Part shown: positions 24,730 to 31,865 of the stretch, piece after piece | Position numbering within the stretch: the stretch's first letter is position 1 | Layout: each line of letters opens with the position of its first letter | NCBI GenBank assembly: GCA_029006015.1 | Contig: JAQXFY010000066.1 | Coordinates: forward strand, 1 to 46,115 | From: a bacterium | GTDB lineage: Bacteria > Bacillota > Clostridia > Christensenellales > SUG1161 | Direction: 5' to 3' | DNA: 46,115 nt | The notes under the pieces: generated by a model | What the model was told of the DNA's origin: nothing | The model's database searches: none | The model's input: the letters and a program-made list of their open reading frames with translations, nothing else | Made by a program: the position numbers and the translations under genes

Positions 24730-26976
24730 ATGAATTTATTGCAGACGCCGCCCGAAAGCCAGAAACAGGCGCTGGATGCCGCGCTGGCGGGCGAGGCGCT
24801 TCTTGAATGCCTGCCATGCGATATCGGTGTGGATGGTAAGCTGGGCCAGGGCGTGATCGCCGTCACACCCACACGCATTCTGCGCATATGGGAAGGCGCG
24901 CTGGAGAGCGCTTTTGACTTGGCCGATTTTACCCAGATCAATGCCCGCGCCATGATCGGCAACGGCATCTTTGAGGGGCAGAACAAAGCAGGCGAGCCGG
25001 TGCTGTTCGGGCGCTTTTCCATGTACCAGGTGCCCCGTTATATGCAGCTGGCGCGCGTGGTCACCCGCCGCATCCAAAAGCTGCCGCCCCCGCCGGACAG
25101 CAAGCTGGAGGACAGGCGCTGCCCCAAATGCGGCCGCATGCTGCCGCGCAACATGCGCATTTGCCCCAGCTGTATCGATAGGGGCAAGATGCTGAAAAAA
25201 CTCATGTCCCTGTCCAAGCCGTATTGGGGCGTGCTGCTGCTTGCGGTTTTTCTGATGATGCTGGGCAATGTGGTATCGCTTTTATCGCCCTATGTTTCGC
25301 GTTATATGGTGGATAATTTGCTGGTACCGCGCACGGGTTCCATGGCGCTGCTGGCCGGATTGTGCGGATTGATGTTTAGCATGACGCTGGCGGGCACCAT
25401 CATCAATATTTTCCGTGGTCGCATGATGGTGCGCCTGGGCGCGCGTTTATCGGGCGATTTGCGTACGATGGTCTACACCAAAATACAGGCGATGAGCCTG
25501 GGCTATATGAACACCCACCGCACGGGCGATTTGATGAACCGCATCACGGGGGATACCAACCGCATTAAAAACTTTATCGAACAGCAGATGCCCATGGTGC
25601 TGAACACCGTAATCATGCTGATTGCCCTGGTGGTTATCCTGTTTACGTTTGATTGGCGCTTTGCCATCCTGGTTATCATCCCGGTGCCCGTTTCGGTTGG
25701 CATTCTGCGCCTGTTTAACAAGCGCACGCACCGCATGTACCATGCCCAGTGGCGCCTGTCGGATAAGGCCAATTCCCTTTTGCAGGATATCCTGTCCGGC
25801 ATACGGGTGGTTAAAAGCTTTGGTAAGGAGCAGCAGGAGGTTGGGCGTTATGCCATCGCCTGCCGCCGCATGGCCGATAAAACCAAGCGGAACGAGCGCA
25901 TGTTTAATACGCTTTATCCCCTGGTCGGCCTGCTGATGGGCCTGGGCAACTTTTTTGTTATGTACTATGGCAGCGTGTTGGTGCTGGGCGAGCAGATGTC
26001 CGTGGGCCAGCTGGTGCAGTATTCCACCTATGCAGGCATGCTGTTTGGGCCGCTCAATTACCTGACCAACATTCCGCGCTGGTTTGCGCAGACCATGACC
26101 AGCGCCGAGCGCGTCTACGAGGTGCTGGATGAGGAGCCGGAAATTGCCGATATCCAATCCCCGGAGCATGGGGAGATTAAAGGCCACGTCGTCTTTGATC
26201 ACGTTACCTTTGGGTACGAGGCATATGAGCCCGTGCTTCACGATGTTTCGCTGGAGGTGCAGCCCGGCGAGATCATCGGCCTGGTGGGCGCATCCGGCAG
26301 CGGCAAATCGACGCTGACCAACCTGGTGCTTCGCCTGTATGATGTGCAGGAGGGGCAGCTTACCATCGACGGTGTGGATATCCGCAACCTGGCCATGGAC
26401 GACCTGCGCCGCCAGATCGGCGTGGTATTGCAGGAAAACTTCCTGTTTGCCGGTTCTATCTTTGAAAATATCCGCTACGCCAAGCCGGACGCTACGCCGG
26501 AGGAAGTCATTCGGGCGGCAAAAATCGCCAACGCACACGATTTTATTACCAAGTTCCCCGATGGCTATGATACCATCGTGGGCGAAAACGGGCAGAAGCT
26601 GTCCGGCGGGGAGCGCCAGCGCGTGGCCATTGCGCGCGCCATTCTGCACAACCCGCGCATCCTGATTTTGGATGAGGCAACGGCTTCGCTGGATACGGAA
26701 ACCGAAAAGCTGATTCAGGATGCCCTGCAACAGCTGATGAAGGGGCGCACGGTGTTTGCCATTGCCCACCGCCTGTCCACCCTGAAAAACGCCAACCGGC
26801 TTGTGGTGCTGGATAAGGGCCGCATTGCGGAAATGGGCCCGCATGACGAGCTGCTGCGCCAAAAGGGCATCTATTATCATCTGGTTATGATGCAGCGCCA
26901 GCTGGGCCGCATGCGCGGGCCCAATGCCGATGATACGGCGCGCCCGGCGGGGGATGTGGCGCCGGAGGCCAAATAA
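24730..26976 (+). CDS. ABC exporter half-transporter 2 with N-terminal extension and zinc ribbon
   Basis: The 748 residues contain an N-terminal beta-rich extension (about 1-115, with GVIAVTPTRILRIW and ADFTQINARAMIG, possibly PH-like). A zinc ribbon CPKC...CPSC (131-148), a six-helix membrane domain (about 165-460) and an ATPase follow. Walker A is GASGSGKST (520-528), signature LSGGERQR, Walker B ILILDEATASLD (Asp648-Glu649) and H-loop AHRLS. It shares the layout of transporter 1 with a shorter N-terminus, and the two probably form a heterodimer with two competent ATP sites. The ATG follows GAGGTG. A strong terminator closes the operon. Confidence 0.9.
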   Translation: MNLLQTPPESQKQALDAALAGEALLECLPCDIGVDGKLGQGVIAVTPTRILRIWEGALESAFDLADFTQINARAMIGNGIFEGQNKAGEPVLFGRFSMYQVPRYMQLARVVTRRIQKLPPPPDSKLEDRRCPKCGRMLPRNMRICPSCIDRGKMLKKLMSLSKPYWGVLLLAVFLMMLGNVVSLLSPYVSRYMVDNLLVPRTGSMALLAGLCGLMFSMTLAGTIINIFRGRMMVRLGARLSGDLRTMVYTKIQAMSLGYMNTHRTGDLMNRITGDTNRIKNFIEQQMPMVLNTVIMLIALVVILFTFDWRFAILVIIPVPVSVGILRLFNKRTHRMYHAQWRLSDKANSLLQDILSGIRVVKSFGKEQQEVGRYAIACRRMADKTKRNERMFNTLYPLVGLLMGLGNFFVMYYGSVLVLGEQMSVGQLVQYSTYAGMLFGPLNYLTNIPRWFAQTMTSAERVYEVLDEEPEIADIQSPEHGEIKGHVVFDHVTFGYEAYEPVLHDVSLEVQPGEIIGLVGASGSGKSTLTNLVLRLYDVQEGQLTIDGVDIRNLAMDDLRRQIGVVLQENFLFAGSIFENIRYAKPDATPEEVIRAAKIANAHDFITKFPDGYDTIVGENGQKLSGGERQRVAIARAILHNPRILILDEATASLDTETEKLIQDALQQLMKGRTVFAIAHRLSTLKNANRLVVLDKGRIAEMGPHDELLRQKGIYYHLVMMQRQLGRMRGPNADDTARPAGDVAPEAK

Positions 26977-27000
26977 AGCCTAATCTAACAAGGTATACGG

Positions 27001-27031
27001 AAAAGCCGGCGCCAATGGGCGCCGGCTTTTT
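27001..27031 (+). terminator. Terminator of the ABC-DUF1854-ABC operon
   Basis: AAAAGCCGGCGCC and GGCGCCGGCTTTT form a 13-bp perfect stem with loop AATG and continue into T, 25 bases past the stop codon. Confidence 0.93.
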
Positions 27032-27167
27032 GATTACAGGCAGCGTAACAAGCGGGAAAATTCTATAACCCTGCCGGATAAAAGGTCAAAGCAGAAAACG
27101 CGCCAAGATGGACAACGGGTACCCGCGACGGTCAGCAATCGCCCGGGGGCTGAGGGGAAAAAGGATG

Positions 27168-27190
27168 CCCCCCAGCCAAGGGCTGAGGGG
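27168..27190 (-). terminator. Weak hairpin after the secreted protein gene
   Basis: CCCC and CAGCC pair with GGCTG and GGGG around one mismatch. On the minus strand CTTTTT follows after 4 bases. It is about 100 bases past the stop of the secreted protein gene. The remainder of 27032-27293 holds only a short GGGCTGAGGGG direct repeat (27147 and 27180). Confidence 0.35.
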
Positions 27191-27293
27191 CGTGCAATCC
27201 GCAGCAAAGCAGCCGGTTTGCTGCTGTTTGATAGGGATGCGGTGCCGGGTAATCAGGCAGCGCGCAGGGGGCCGCTTGTAAGCGTATGCCTGG

Positions 27294-28193
27294 TTAATCC
27301 ATCACTTCGTAAGCACCGCTATCCAACCCAACGGTTACCTGGCACATGGCATGGTAATCAACCCCGGCAGGCGTATAGCCTGTAAAGGTGATAAGCTGGG
27401 CCAATGCCAATTCCCCCTGGGAGGTATAGGTAATAAATTCATCCTTTACCGTTAAATCGATCCGGCCCAGTTCCTCCATGGCGGAAGCGATTTTTTGGCG
27501 TGCAGAGGCGGGGTTTACTGGCTTGCCTTGGGCGATGGCGGCATCATACCTGCCGTAATGGTAGGCGGTCATCATTTCCACGCTGCCGTCTAATCGCAAA
27601 GAAACATAGGCAACATCATCGGTTTTGATTCCATCAAGCGAACGATAGAACGAAACCAGCAGGGAATCCCCCATGGCGGAAGGCTCTACCTTTTCATACA
27701 CATAACCCGTTGTATCCTCCAGGGTTTGGTCGATAAAATCCTTGGCGATCTGTGCCGCCTGCTTGTGAGAGATACGGCTGTTATTGGGGGAAGGGTCAGA
27801 GGAAACAGAAAAATCGGCGTATCCGCATAAAATATCGGTTTGGTATAAAAACAAAAAATGACGTTCCGGGTTATCCTTATCGATGTAACAATCAAAAGCA
27901 TCGTAGCGATCGGCATCGCTTTTTAAAGGAAACCGGGTGCGGTTATCGCTGCTTTCATATTCTACCAATACACGCTTCCCTTGAAAGGAAACCCACTTCT
28001 GGTTTGCAGCCAAAGGCCGCTGGAAGGTGGCAAAGGCTTCAACGGTGGGCTGGGCGGCCTGGGTGGCCAATGCCGCCGTGCGGTTAAGATCGATATCATC
28101 CTCCCCTTGGGCCAGGGCGAAGACGGCGCCGCCAAAAGCGCCACATAGAATGAGCGAGCCGGAAAGAAGGAACAGTACTATTTTACATTTCAT
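27294..28193 (-). CDS. Secreted protein of unknown function, possibly YcdB/PepSY-like
   Basis: The 299 residues begin with a signal peptide (MKCKIVLFLLSGSLILCG, cleavage probably near ALAQG), so the protein is exported. The middle part, SHKQAAQIAKDFIDQTLEDTT with later VAYVSLRLDGSVEMM, resembles the repeat unit of YcdB/YcdC-type PepSY-like proteins, but the match is weak by eye. Two internal repeats of this type may exist (about 150-220 and 235-299). The ATG at 28193 follows AAGGAGG; the track start is 14 codons longer. It is monocistronic, with no neighbour that suggests a role. Confidence 0.7.
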   Translation of the reverse strand: MKCKIVLFLLSGSLILCGAFGGAVFALAQGEDDIDLNRTAALATQAAQPTVEAFATFQRPLAANQKWVSFQGKRVLVEYESSDNRTRFPLKSDADRYDAFDCYIDKDNPERHFLFLYQTDILCGYADFSVSSDPSPNNSRISHKQAAQIAKDFIDQTLEDTTGYVYEKVEPSAMGDSLLVSFYRSLDGIKTDDVAYVSLRLDGSVEMMTAYHYGRYDAAIAQGKPVNPASARQKIASAMEELGRIDLTVKDEFITYTSQGELALAQLITFTGYTPAGVDYHAMCQVTVGLDSGAYEVMD

Positions 28194-28697
28194 GGTAGAA
28201 CCTCCTTGCCTCAGAGGAAAACTGCTGTTTGGCATGCTTCAAAGTTGATTCTACTTGGGGTGTGGGTGGATATCGCCACAATAGGTTGCGCCATGGACAA
28301 CGGTTACATGCTTGGGTTTTGCTTTGGGCAGGCAGCGGTGATATGGCAACCAAAACCAACCTTGATCGATAGCCCTCCCTCGGTATATGCAGGCAATAGG
28401 AGCTTTTTCAATGGATAGGGCTATATATCTATCTATACTATAGCATATGCTATGGTGGTCTGTAAAACGCAAAATGCAAAACAGAAAAATTTTTTCGATA
28501 TTTTTTGCCATGGGCTTTCTGCCGTGCCCCGCATGAGCTTTGCGTTGCCATGCTTCATGCAGCATGGCTGCGCGTTTTAAAAGCTATACATTTTTGCCCT
28601 TTGATCGGCTGCGCAAGGATTATTGGCCATGCAGCCTTTGTATGAGCGGGCTTTGCGCGGGGCATGATAACCTCAAACCAATAAAGGAGGTTTTCGT
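28194..28697. other. Long AT-richer intergenic region with palindrome and promoters
   Basis: This 504-base region lacks genes. Leftward, a candidate promoter for the secreted protein is TTGAAA (28411-28406) and TATACC (28387-28382), 18 apart on the minus strand. ATAGCATATGCTAT at 28440-28453 is a perfect 14-base palindrome within a run of CTAT repeats. ATAGCCCT (28369) and AGGGCTAT (28417) form an inverted pair. GCCATGC/GCATGGC (28547-28568) is a short hairpin. Rightward lies the forespore-type promoter listed separately. Confidence 0.5.
28640..28669 (+). promoter_or_regulatory. Candidate forespore sigma (G/F-type) promoter for the coat-like genes
   Basis: GTATG at 28640-28644 and CATGATA at 28663-28669 are separated by 18 bases. 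They fit the sigma-G pattern gHATR - 17/18 - CATnnTA known from Bacillus. No sigma-A-type promoter is evident in its place. The predicted start is about 15 bases ahead of the ribosome-binding site. Confidence 0.5.
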
Positions 28698-28883
28698 ATG
28701 CGTGATCTATCCGAAAAAGAATTGGCCGGCCTGCATGATATGCTCGATAGCGAGGGGCTTTTAATCAAAAAGTTCCAGCTGCTGTCCGACATGGCGACCG
28801 ATGCCGATATCAAGGGCCGCCTGCAGGGCATTGTGGCCATCCATCAAAGCCACTATAACCGGCTGTTCCAGCAGCTAAACTAA
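28698..28883 (+). CDS. Small spore coat-like protein (CotF-related, short)
   Basis: This 61-residue, mostly helical protein (LSEKELAGLHDMLDSEGLLIKKF, then a second helix ending HYNRLFQQLN) resembles the helical hairpin of CotF-type/ferritin-like small coat proteins of Clostridia. AAAGGAGG precedes the ATG. The next gene, a clearer CotF homologue, starts 12 bases downstream, so the two form an operon and may interact. The assignment leans partly on that neighbour. Confidence 0.7.
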   Translation: MRDLSEKELAGLHDMLDSEGLLIKKFQLLSDMATDADIKGRLQGIVAIHQSHYNRLFQQLN

Positions 28884-28895
28884 GGAGGAAAACCT

Positions 28896-29168
28896 ATGCA
28901 AAACAATGCCTGCTTTGGCGATAAGGAAATTTTGACCGATGCCCTTCATGCGGAAAAGGAAGCTACCAAACTGTATAATACCTGCGCAAATGAATGTGCG
29001 CACCCGGAACTGCGGAATGTGCTGATGAGCCTGTTAAATGAAGAGCACGATCTGCAGTTTGAGGTATTCAACGCCATGCATGCCCGCGGCATGTATCCCA
29101 CGCCCGCGGCGGAGCAAACCAAGATCGAGCAGACCAGGCAAACCTTTGCCGCCCAGGCTACCAACTAA
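28896..29168 (+). CDS. Spore coat protein, CotF family
   Basis: This 90-residue helical protein has the CotF-type pattern: LTDALHAEKEATKLYNTCANECAHPELRNVLMSLLNEEHDLQFEVFNAMHARGMYP (key pieces KEATKLYN and LLNEEHDLQ). The family ending in MYPTPAAEQ is typical of small Clostridia coat proteins. In the family these proteins are found in the spore coat. AAGGAGG precedes the ATG. It is the second gene of a two-gene operon with a forespore-like promoter and a strong terminator. Confidence 0.87.
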   Translation: MQNNACFGDKEILTDALHAEKEATKLYNTCANECAHPELRNVLMSLLNEEHDLQFEVFNAMHARGMYPTPAAEQTKIEQTRQTFAAQATN

Positions 29169-29179
29169 ACCTTTAGCCC

Positions 29180-29209
29180 AAAAAGCACCCGCTTGCCGGG
29201 TGCTTTTTT
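29180..29209 (+). terminator. Terminator of the coat-like gene pair
   Basis: AAAAAGCACCCG and CGGGTGCTTTTT pair over 12 bp with a 5-base loop and continue into T, 11 bases past the stop. Confidence 0.93.
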
Positions 29210-29479
29210 GATGCCCGATAAACGATAGCCATCGTCTACAACGGAGGCGTTTGCCGGCAAGCGGTTTGGCCAAATAACGGCACTGCCAGGGGACGCCGGT
29301 ATGGCTGGCCTGCCGTGTGTGGCGCTATAAGGAAACGCCGCAAGGGCTATGCAGGCTTGCATGCCGTTGCGGCGTAAAGCGATATGCCGGAAGTTTGGCG
29401 GCCGGCCCGCCGGGGTTAAAACCGATAGGCGGTTTGGGGCTATGCCGATACCGGGCAATTTTTCCGGCAGGGGGCGGGG
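29210..29479. other. Intergenic stretch with no recognisable feature
   Basis: Between the coat-gene terminator and the end of the LiaF-like gene I find no ORF with family signal, promoter or strong hairpin. Confidence 0.5.
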
Positions 29480-30205
29480 TTACTCGACAAACCTAACCTC
29501 GATCTCCCCAAAGTGAACGCTGCCGTGCAGGGTAACCTGCGGTGCATCCCCTTCGGGCTGGGCGGCACGGCTGCCCATCTTGACGGAGCCAAAAGCCGTG
29601 CTGATCTGGTCCACCACGCGCCAGCCGGCAGGAAGATATAAAATCATGTTGCCAAAGCTGCATTCCAGGTAAAGATTGGCGCCGTTGGGGCTTAAGGAAA
29701 CCTGATTACAATATACCTGAAGCTGGCCGAAGGAGGCGGAAAACTGCCCTTCCTCCAGGTTGTCCGCCGTCAGATGCCGGTCGGCCTGGTTAAAGGAAAC
29801 GCGGGCATATGGGTGGTTATCATCCCCGCCCTCCTCGGCTTTCATGGGCGGGCGGACGGTGCCATTGTGCACCTGTTTTACTTTTTTCCATTTGCAGCGG
29901 GGGTGCAGCAGAATGTTCAGGCCAATGCCGGCAAGCGCCGCTGCCAGCAGCAGCAACCAGGGGTTGATATAATGGAAATGAAGGGGCTTTTGGTAGATCA
30001 TGTACAATACGGCAAGCGAGATCAGCATGCCAAAGGCCTGCATGTCCAAAATGCTTTGAATAAACAGGGCAACCAGCAGCACGGTGGCCAGCAAGGTCCA
30101 GAAGCCTACCTGCGCAAAAGAACCAAACTGGCTGGCGATGACCAGCACTGCGGCCAGCAGGAAATAAGTTCCCCATAACCAGGTGCGATAGCGGTTGTTT
30201 TTCAT
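29480..30205 (-). CDS. LiaF-like membrane protein
   Basis: The 241 residues have four predicted membrane helices (about 8-25, 30-50, 55-72 and 82-100), then a cytosolic-side domain rich in short beta strands (about 130-241, e.g. GQFSASFGQLQVYCN, LYLECSFGNMILYLPAGWRV, HGSVHFGEIEVRF). This is the layout of LiaF/YvqF proteins, which restrain the LiaRS envelope-stress system in Bacillus. No liaR or liaS homologue lies next to it. AAGGAGG precedes the ATG, and its own promoter lies upstream. Confidence 0.83.
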   Translation of the reverse strand: MKNNRYRTWLWGTYFLLAAVLVIASQFGSFAQVGFWTLLATVLLVALFIQSILDMQAFGMLISLAVLYMIYQKPLHFHYINPWLLLLAAALAGIGLNILLHPRCKWKKVKQVHNGTVRPPMKAEEGGDDNHPYARVSFNQADRHLTADNLEEGQFSASFGQLQVYCNQVSLSPNGANLYLECSFGNMILYLPAGWRVVDQISTAFGSVKMGSRAAQPEGDAPQVTLHGSVHFGEIEVRFVE

Positions 30206-30273
30206 CGGTAACCTCCTTAAAACCTGCGGCCAAGGGGCTGTTATCGCCCTTTGCCCGTGGATAAGATAAGGTT

Positions 30274-30302
30274 AGCATAAGGTTGGACGGATGCGCTGTC
30301 AA
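30274..30302 (-). promoter_or_regulatory. Promoter of the LiaF-like gene
   Basis: On the minus strand TTGACA (30302-30297) and TATGCT (30279-30274) are 17 bases apart. The bases after TTGACA read GCGC, the same as in the promoter of the next gene upstream (31691-31719). Confidence 0.75.
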
Positions 30303-30364
30303 GATAATATTCGCTTAAACCAACATAAAAACGAATGAAAACCTGCACAAACGGTTTCAAAAAC

Positions 30365-31573
30365 CTAGCCGCCCGTGGATGCGTCGGGCGTGCCATCCCA
30401 GGAAAGGGGCGCATCCCCCAGCCGCCCGGATTGCGCCAGCAGCCGGTACAGGGTTGGCTGAACATGAAATTCCCGCATAAAGCTAAGGGCCTCTTCCAGC
30501 TGCGGGTGGGGCGTTTTAATCGGCGCTGCCGGTTTTTTGACCGCCCGGATCAAAAGGTTTTTGGGTGTGTGCGCCATGTTGATAAATTCCAGCAGCTGCG
30601 TTTTGTAGCCGCAGCAGGCCAGCAGGTTGGCGCGCAGGGCGTCGGTGGCCAGGGCGGAAAAGCGTTCCTGTATAATGCCGTAGCGCGTCATTAAGCCCAA
30701 GGATTGGGTGTGGATGGCGGCGTTAACCTCGTGCTGGCAGCAGGGAACCGATAAAATAAAGCGGGCCCCCCAGCAAATGGCGTTATATAAGGCATGATCT
30801 GTTGCGGTATCGCAGGCGTGGAGCGTGACAACCATGTCCACATCGAAGGGCGCGCGGTAACCGTTGATATCGCCAAGCTCAAAATGCAAATGCTCATAAC
30901 CATATGCCTGTGCGGCAGCGTTGCAGCGGGCAATAACCTCTTCCTTTAGATCCAGGCCGATCATTTCCACATCCATGTGCTTGATGGCCGTAAAATAATG
31001 GTACAGCACAAATGTCAGGTAGGATTTGCCGCAGCCAAAGTCGATGATGCGCAGGCTATTGCCGGTATAGCCACGCAGGCAATCGTCCACCATCTCCAGA
31101 AAACGGTTGATCTGCTTAAATTTATCATACATCGCCCGGATGATTTTGCCCTCCGGCGTAAAGATGCCCATATCCACCAGCGGGGCGATGGGGGCGCCTT
31201 CCTCCAGCAGATAGCGTTTTTGCCGGTTGTGCTGGCCGGAAACAGGGGCGATGGGCGCGGCCAGCTTTCTTTGTTTGCAGGTAACCTTGCCTTTTTTGCT
31301 GATTAAAAGCATGTGCTCTTGCGCAGGGTCCCATGCGTTTATTTGCAGGTACTGCCCGGGTACGGTTTCCAGCAGGTAGGCGGCAAGGTGATCGGGCGAC
31401 ATGTTTATGTGGTACACCTGGGTGTGGGTATACTGGGCGGCCTGATAATAGTCCGCCCGGCGCTCGATAACGATTTTTACATAGGGCGCCGATGGGGTGG
31501 CCGGTTTGCTGATGACCATCTTTTTTACATCATGCGCCGCCAAGGCGCGCAGGTTATCGTAAAGCTCAGTCAT
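30365..31573 (-). CDS. METTL25-like SAM-dependent methyltransferase (Methyltransf_32 type)
   Basis: The 402 residues have an N-terminal region of about 190 residues that may bind the substrate. A methyltransferase domain follows with motif I RIIDFGCGKSYLTF, a LDLKEEV acidic loop, TLHACDTATDHAL and the cysteine-rich SVPCCQHEV. The HAC and PCCQH signatures match the Methyltransf_32/METTL25-RRNAD1 group, whose bacterial substrates are not settled; an RNA target is possible. The track ORF is 89 codons too long. The ATG at 31573 follows AAAGGAG. Confidence 0.82.
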   Translation of the reverse strand: MTELYDNLRALAAHDVKKMVISKPATPSAPYVKIVIERRADYYQAAQYTHTQVYHINMSPDHLAAYLLETVPGQYLQINAWDPAQEHMLLISKKGKVTCKQRKLAAPIAPVSGQHNRQKRYLLEEGAPIAPLVDMGIFTPEGKIIRAMYDKFKQINRFLEMVDDCLRGYTGNSLRIIDFGCGKSYLTFVLYHYFTAIKHMDVEMIGLDLKEEVIARCNAAAQAYGYEHLHFELGDINGYRAPFDVDMVVTLHACDTATDHALYNAICWGARFILSVPCCQHEVNAAIHTQSLGLMTRYGIIQERFSALATDALRANLLACCGYKTQLLEFINMAHTPKNLLIRAVKKPAAPIKTPHPQLEEALSFMREFHVQPTLYRLLAQSGRLGDAPLSWDGTPDASTGG

Positions 31574-31690
31574 GATGGCTCCTTTAAACAGGGCATATCC
31601 CGGCATGCCTTCCATGGTGCAGCGGGTTTTTGTGCAAAATGGCAGCATGCGGCGGATAGGGACATGGGGCATGGATACTCGAATAAGCGT

Positions 31691-31719
31691 AGCATACGGG
31701 ATGGCATAGGCGCTGTCAA
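31691..31719 (-). promoter_or_regulatory. Promoter of the METTL25-like methyltransferase gene
   Basis: On the minus strand TTGACA (31719-31714) and TATGCT (31696-31691) are 17 bases apart. It shares TTGACAGCGC and TATGCTA with the LiaF-like gene promoter. Confidence 0.75.
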
Positions 31720-31865
31720 GAACAGGGGCCGCTTGTTTTAATGGCAAAGGGGGCGCGGGTAAAATAAGGAACAGAAAGAATATTTTGCCGTTTGGGCAGC
31801 TTTTGGCGCCGGCAGATGATACAATAAAGGCAGAGAGCATTTGGATACCAGGAAGGAGGAGGGTT

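Noticed and set aside
25447-26880. 477-residue antisense ORF opposite the second ABC transporter
   Set aside because: Shadow of the conserved transporter; composition is typical of a reverse-frame translation.
27147-27190. GGGCTGAGGGG direct repeat as a mobile-element footprint
   Set aside because: Only two short copies, explained as part of a weak hairpin; no flanking duplication or ORF.
28540-28764. 74-residue ORF overlapping the first coat-like gene
   Set aside because: The 28698 start in another frame has AAAGGAGG and a CotF-like product; this ORF lacks both.
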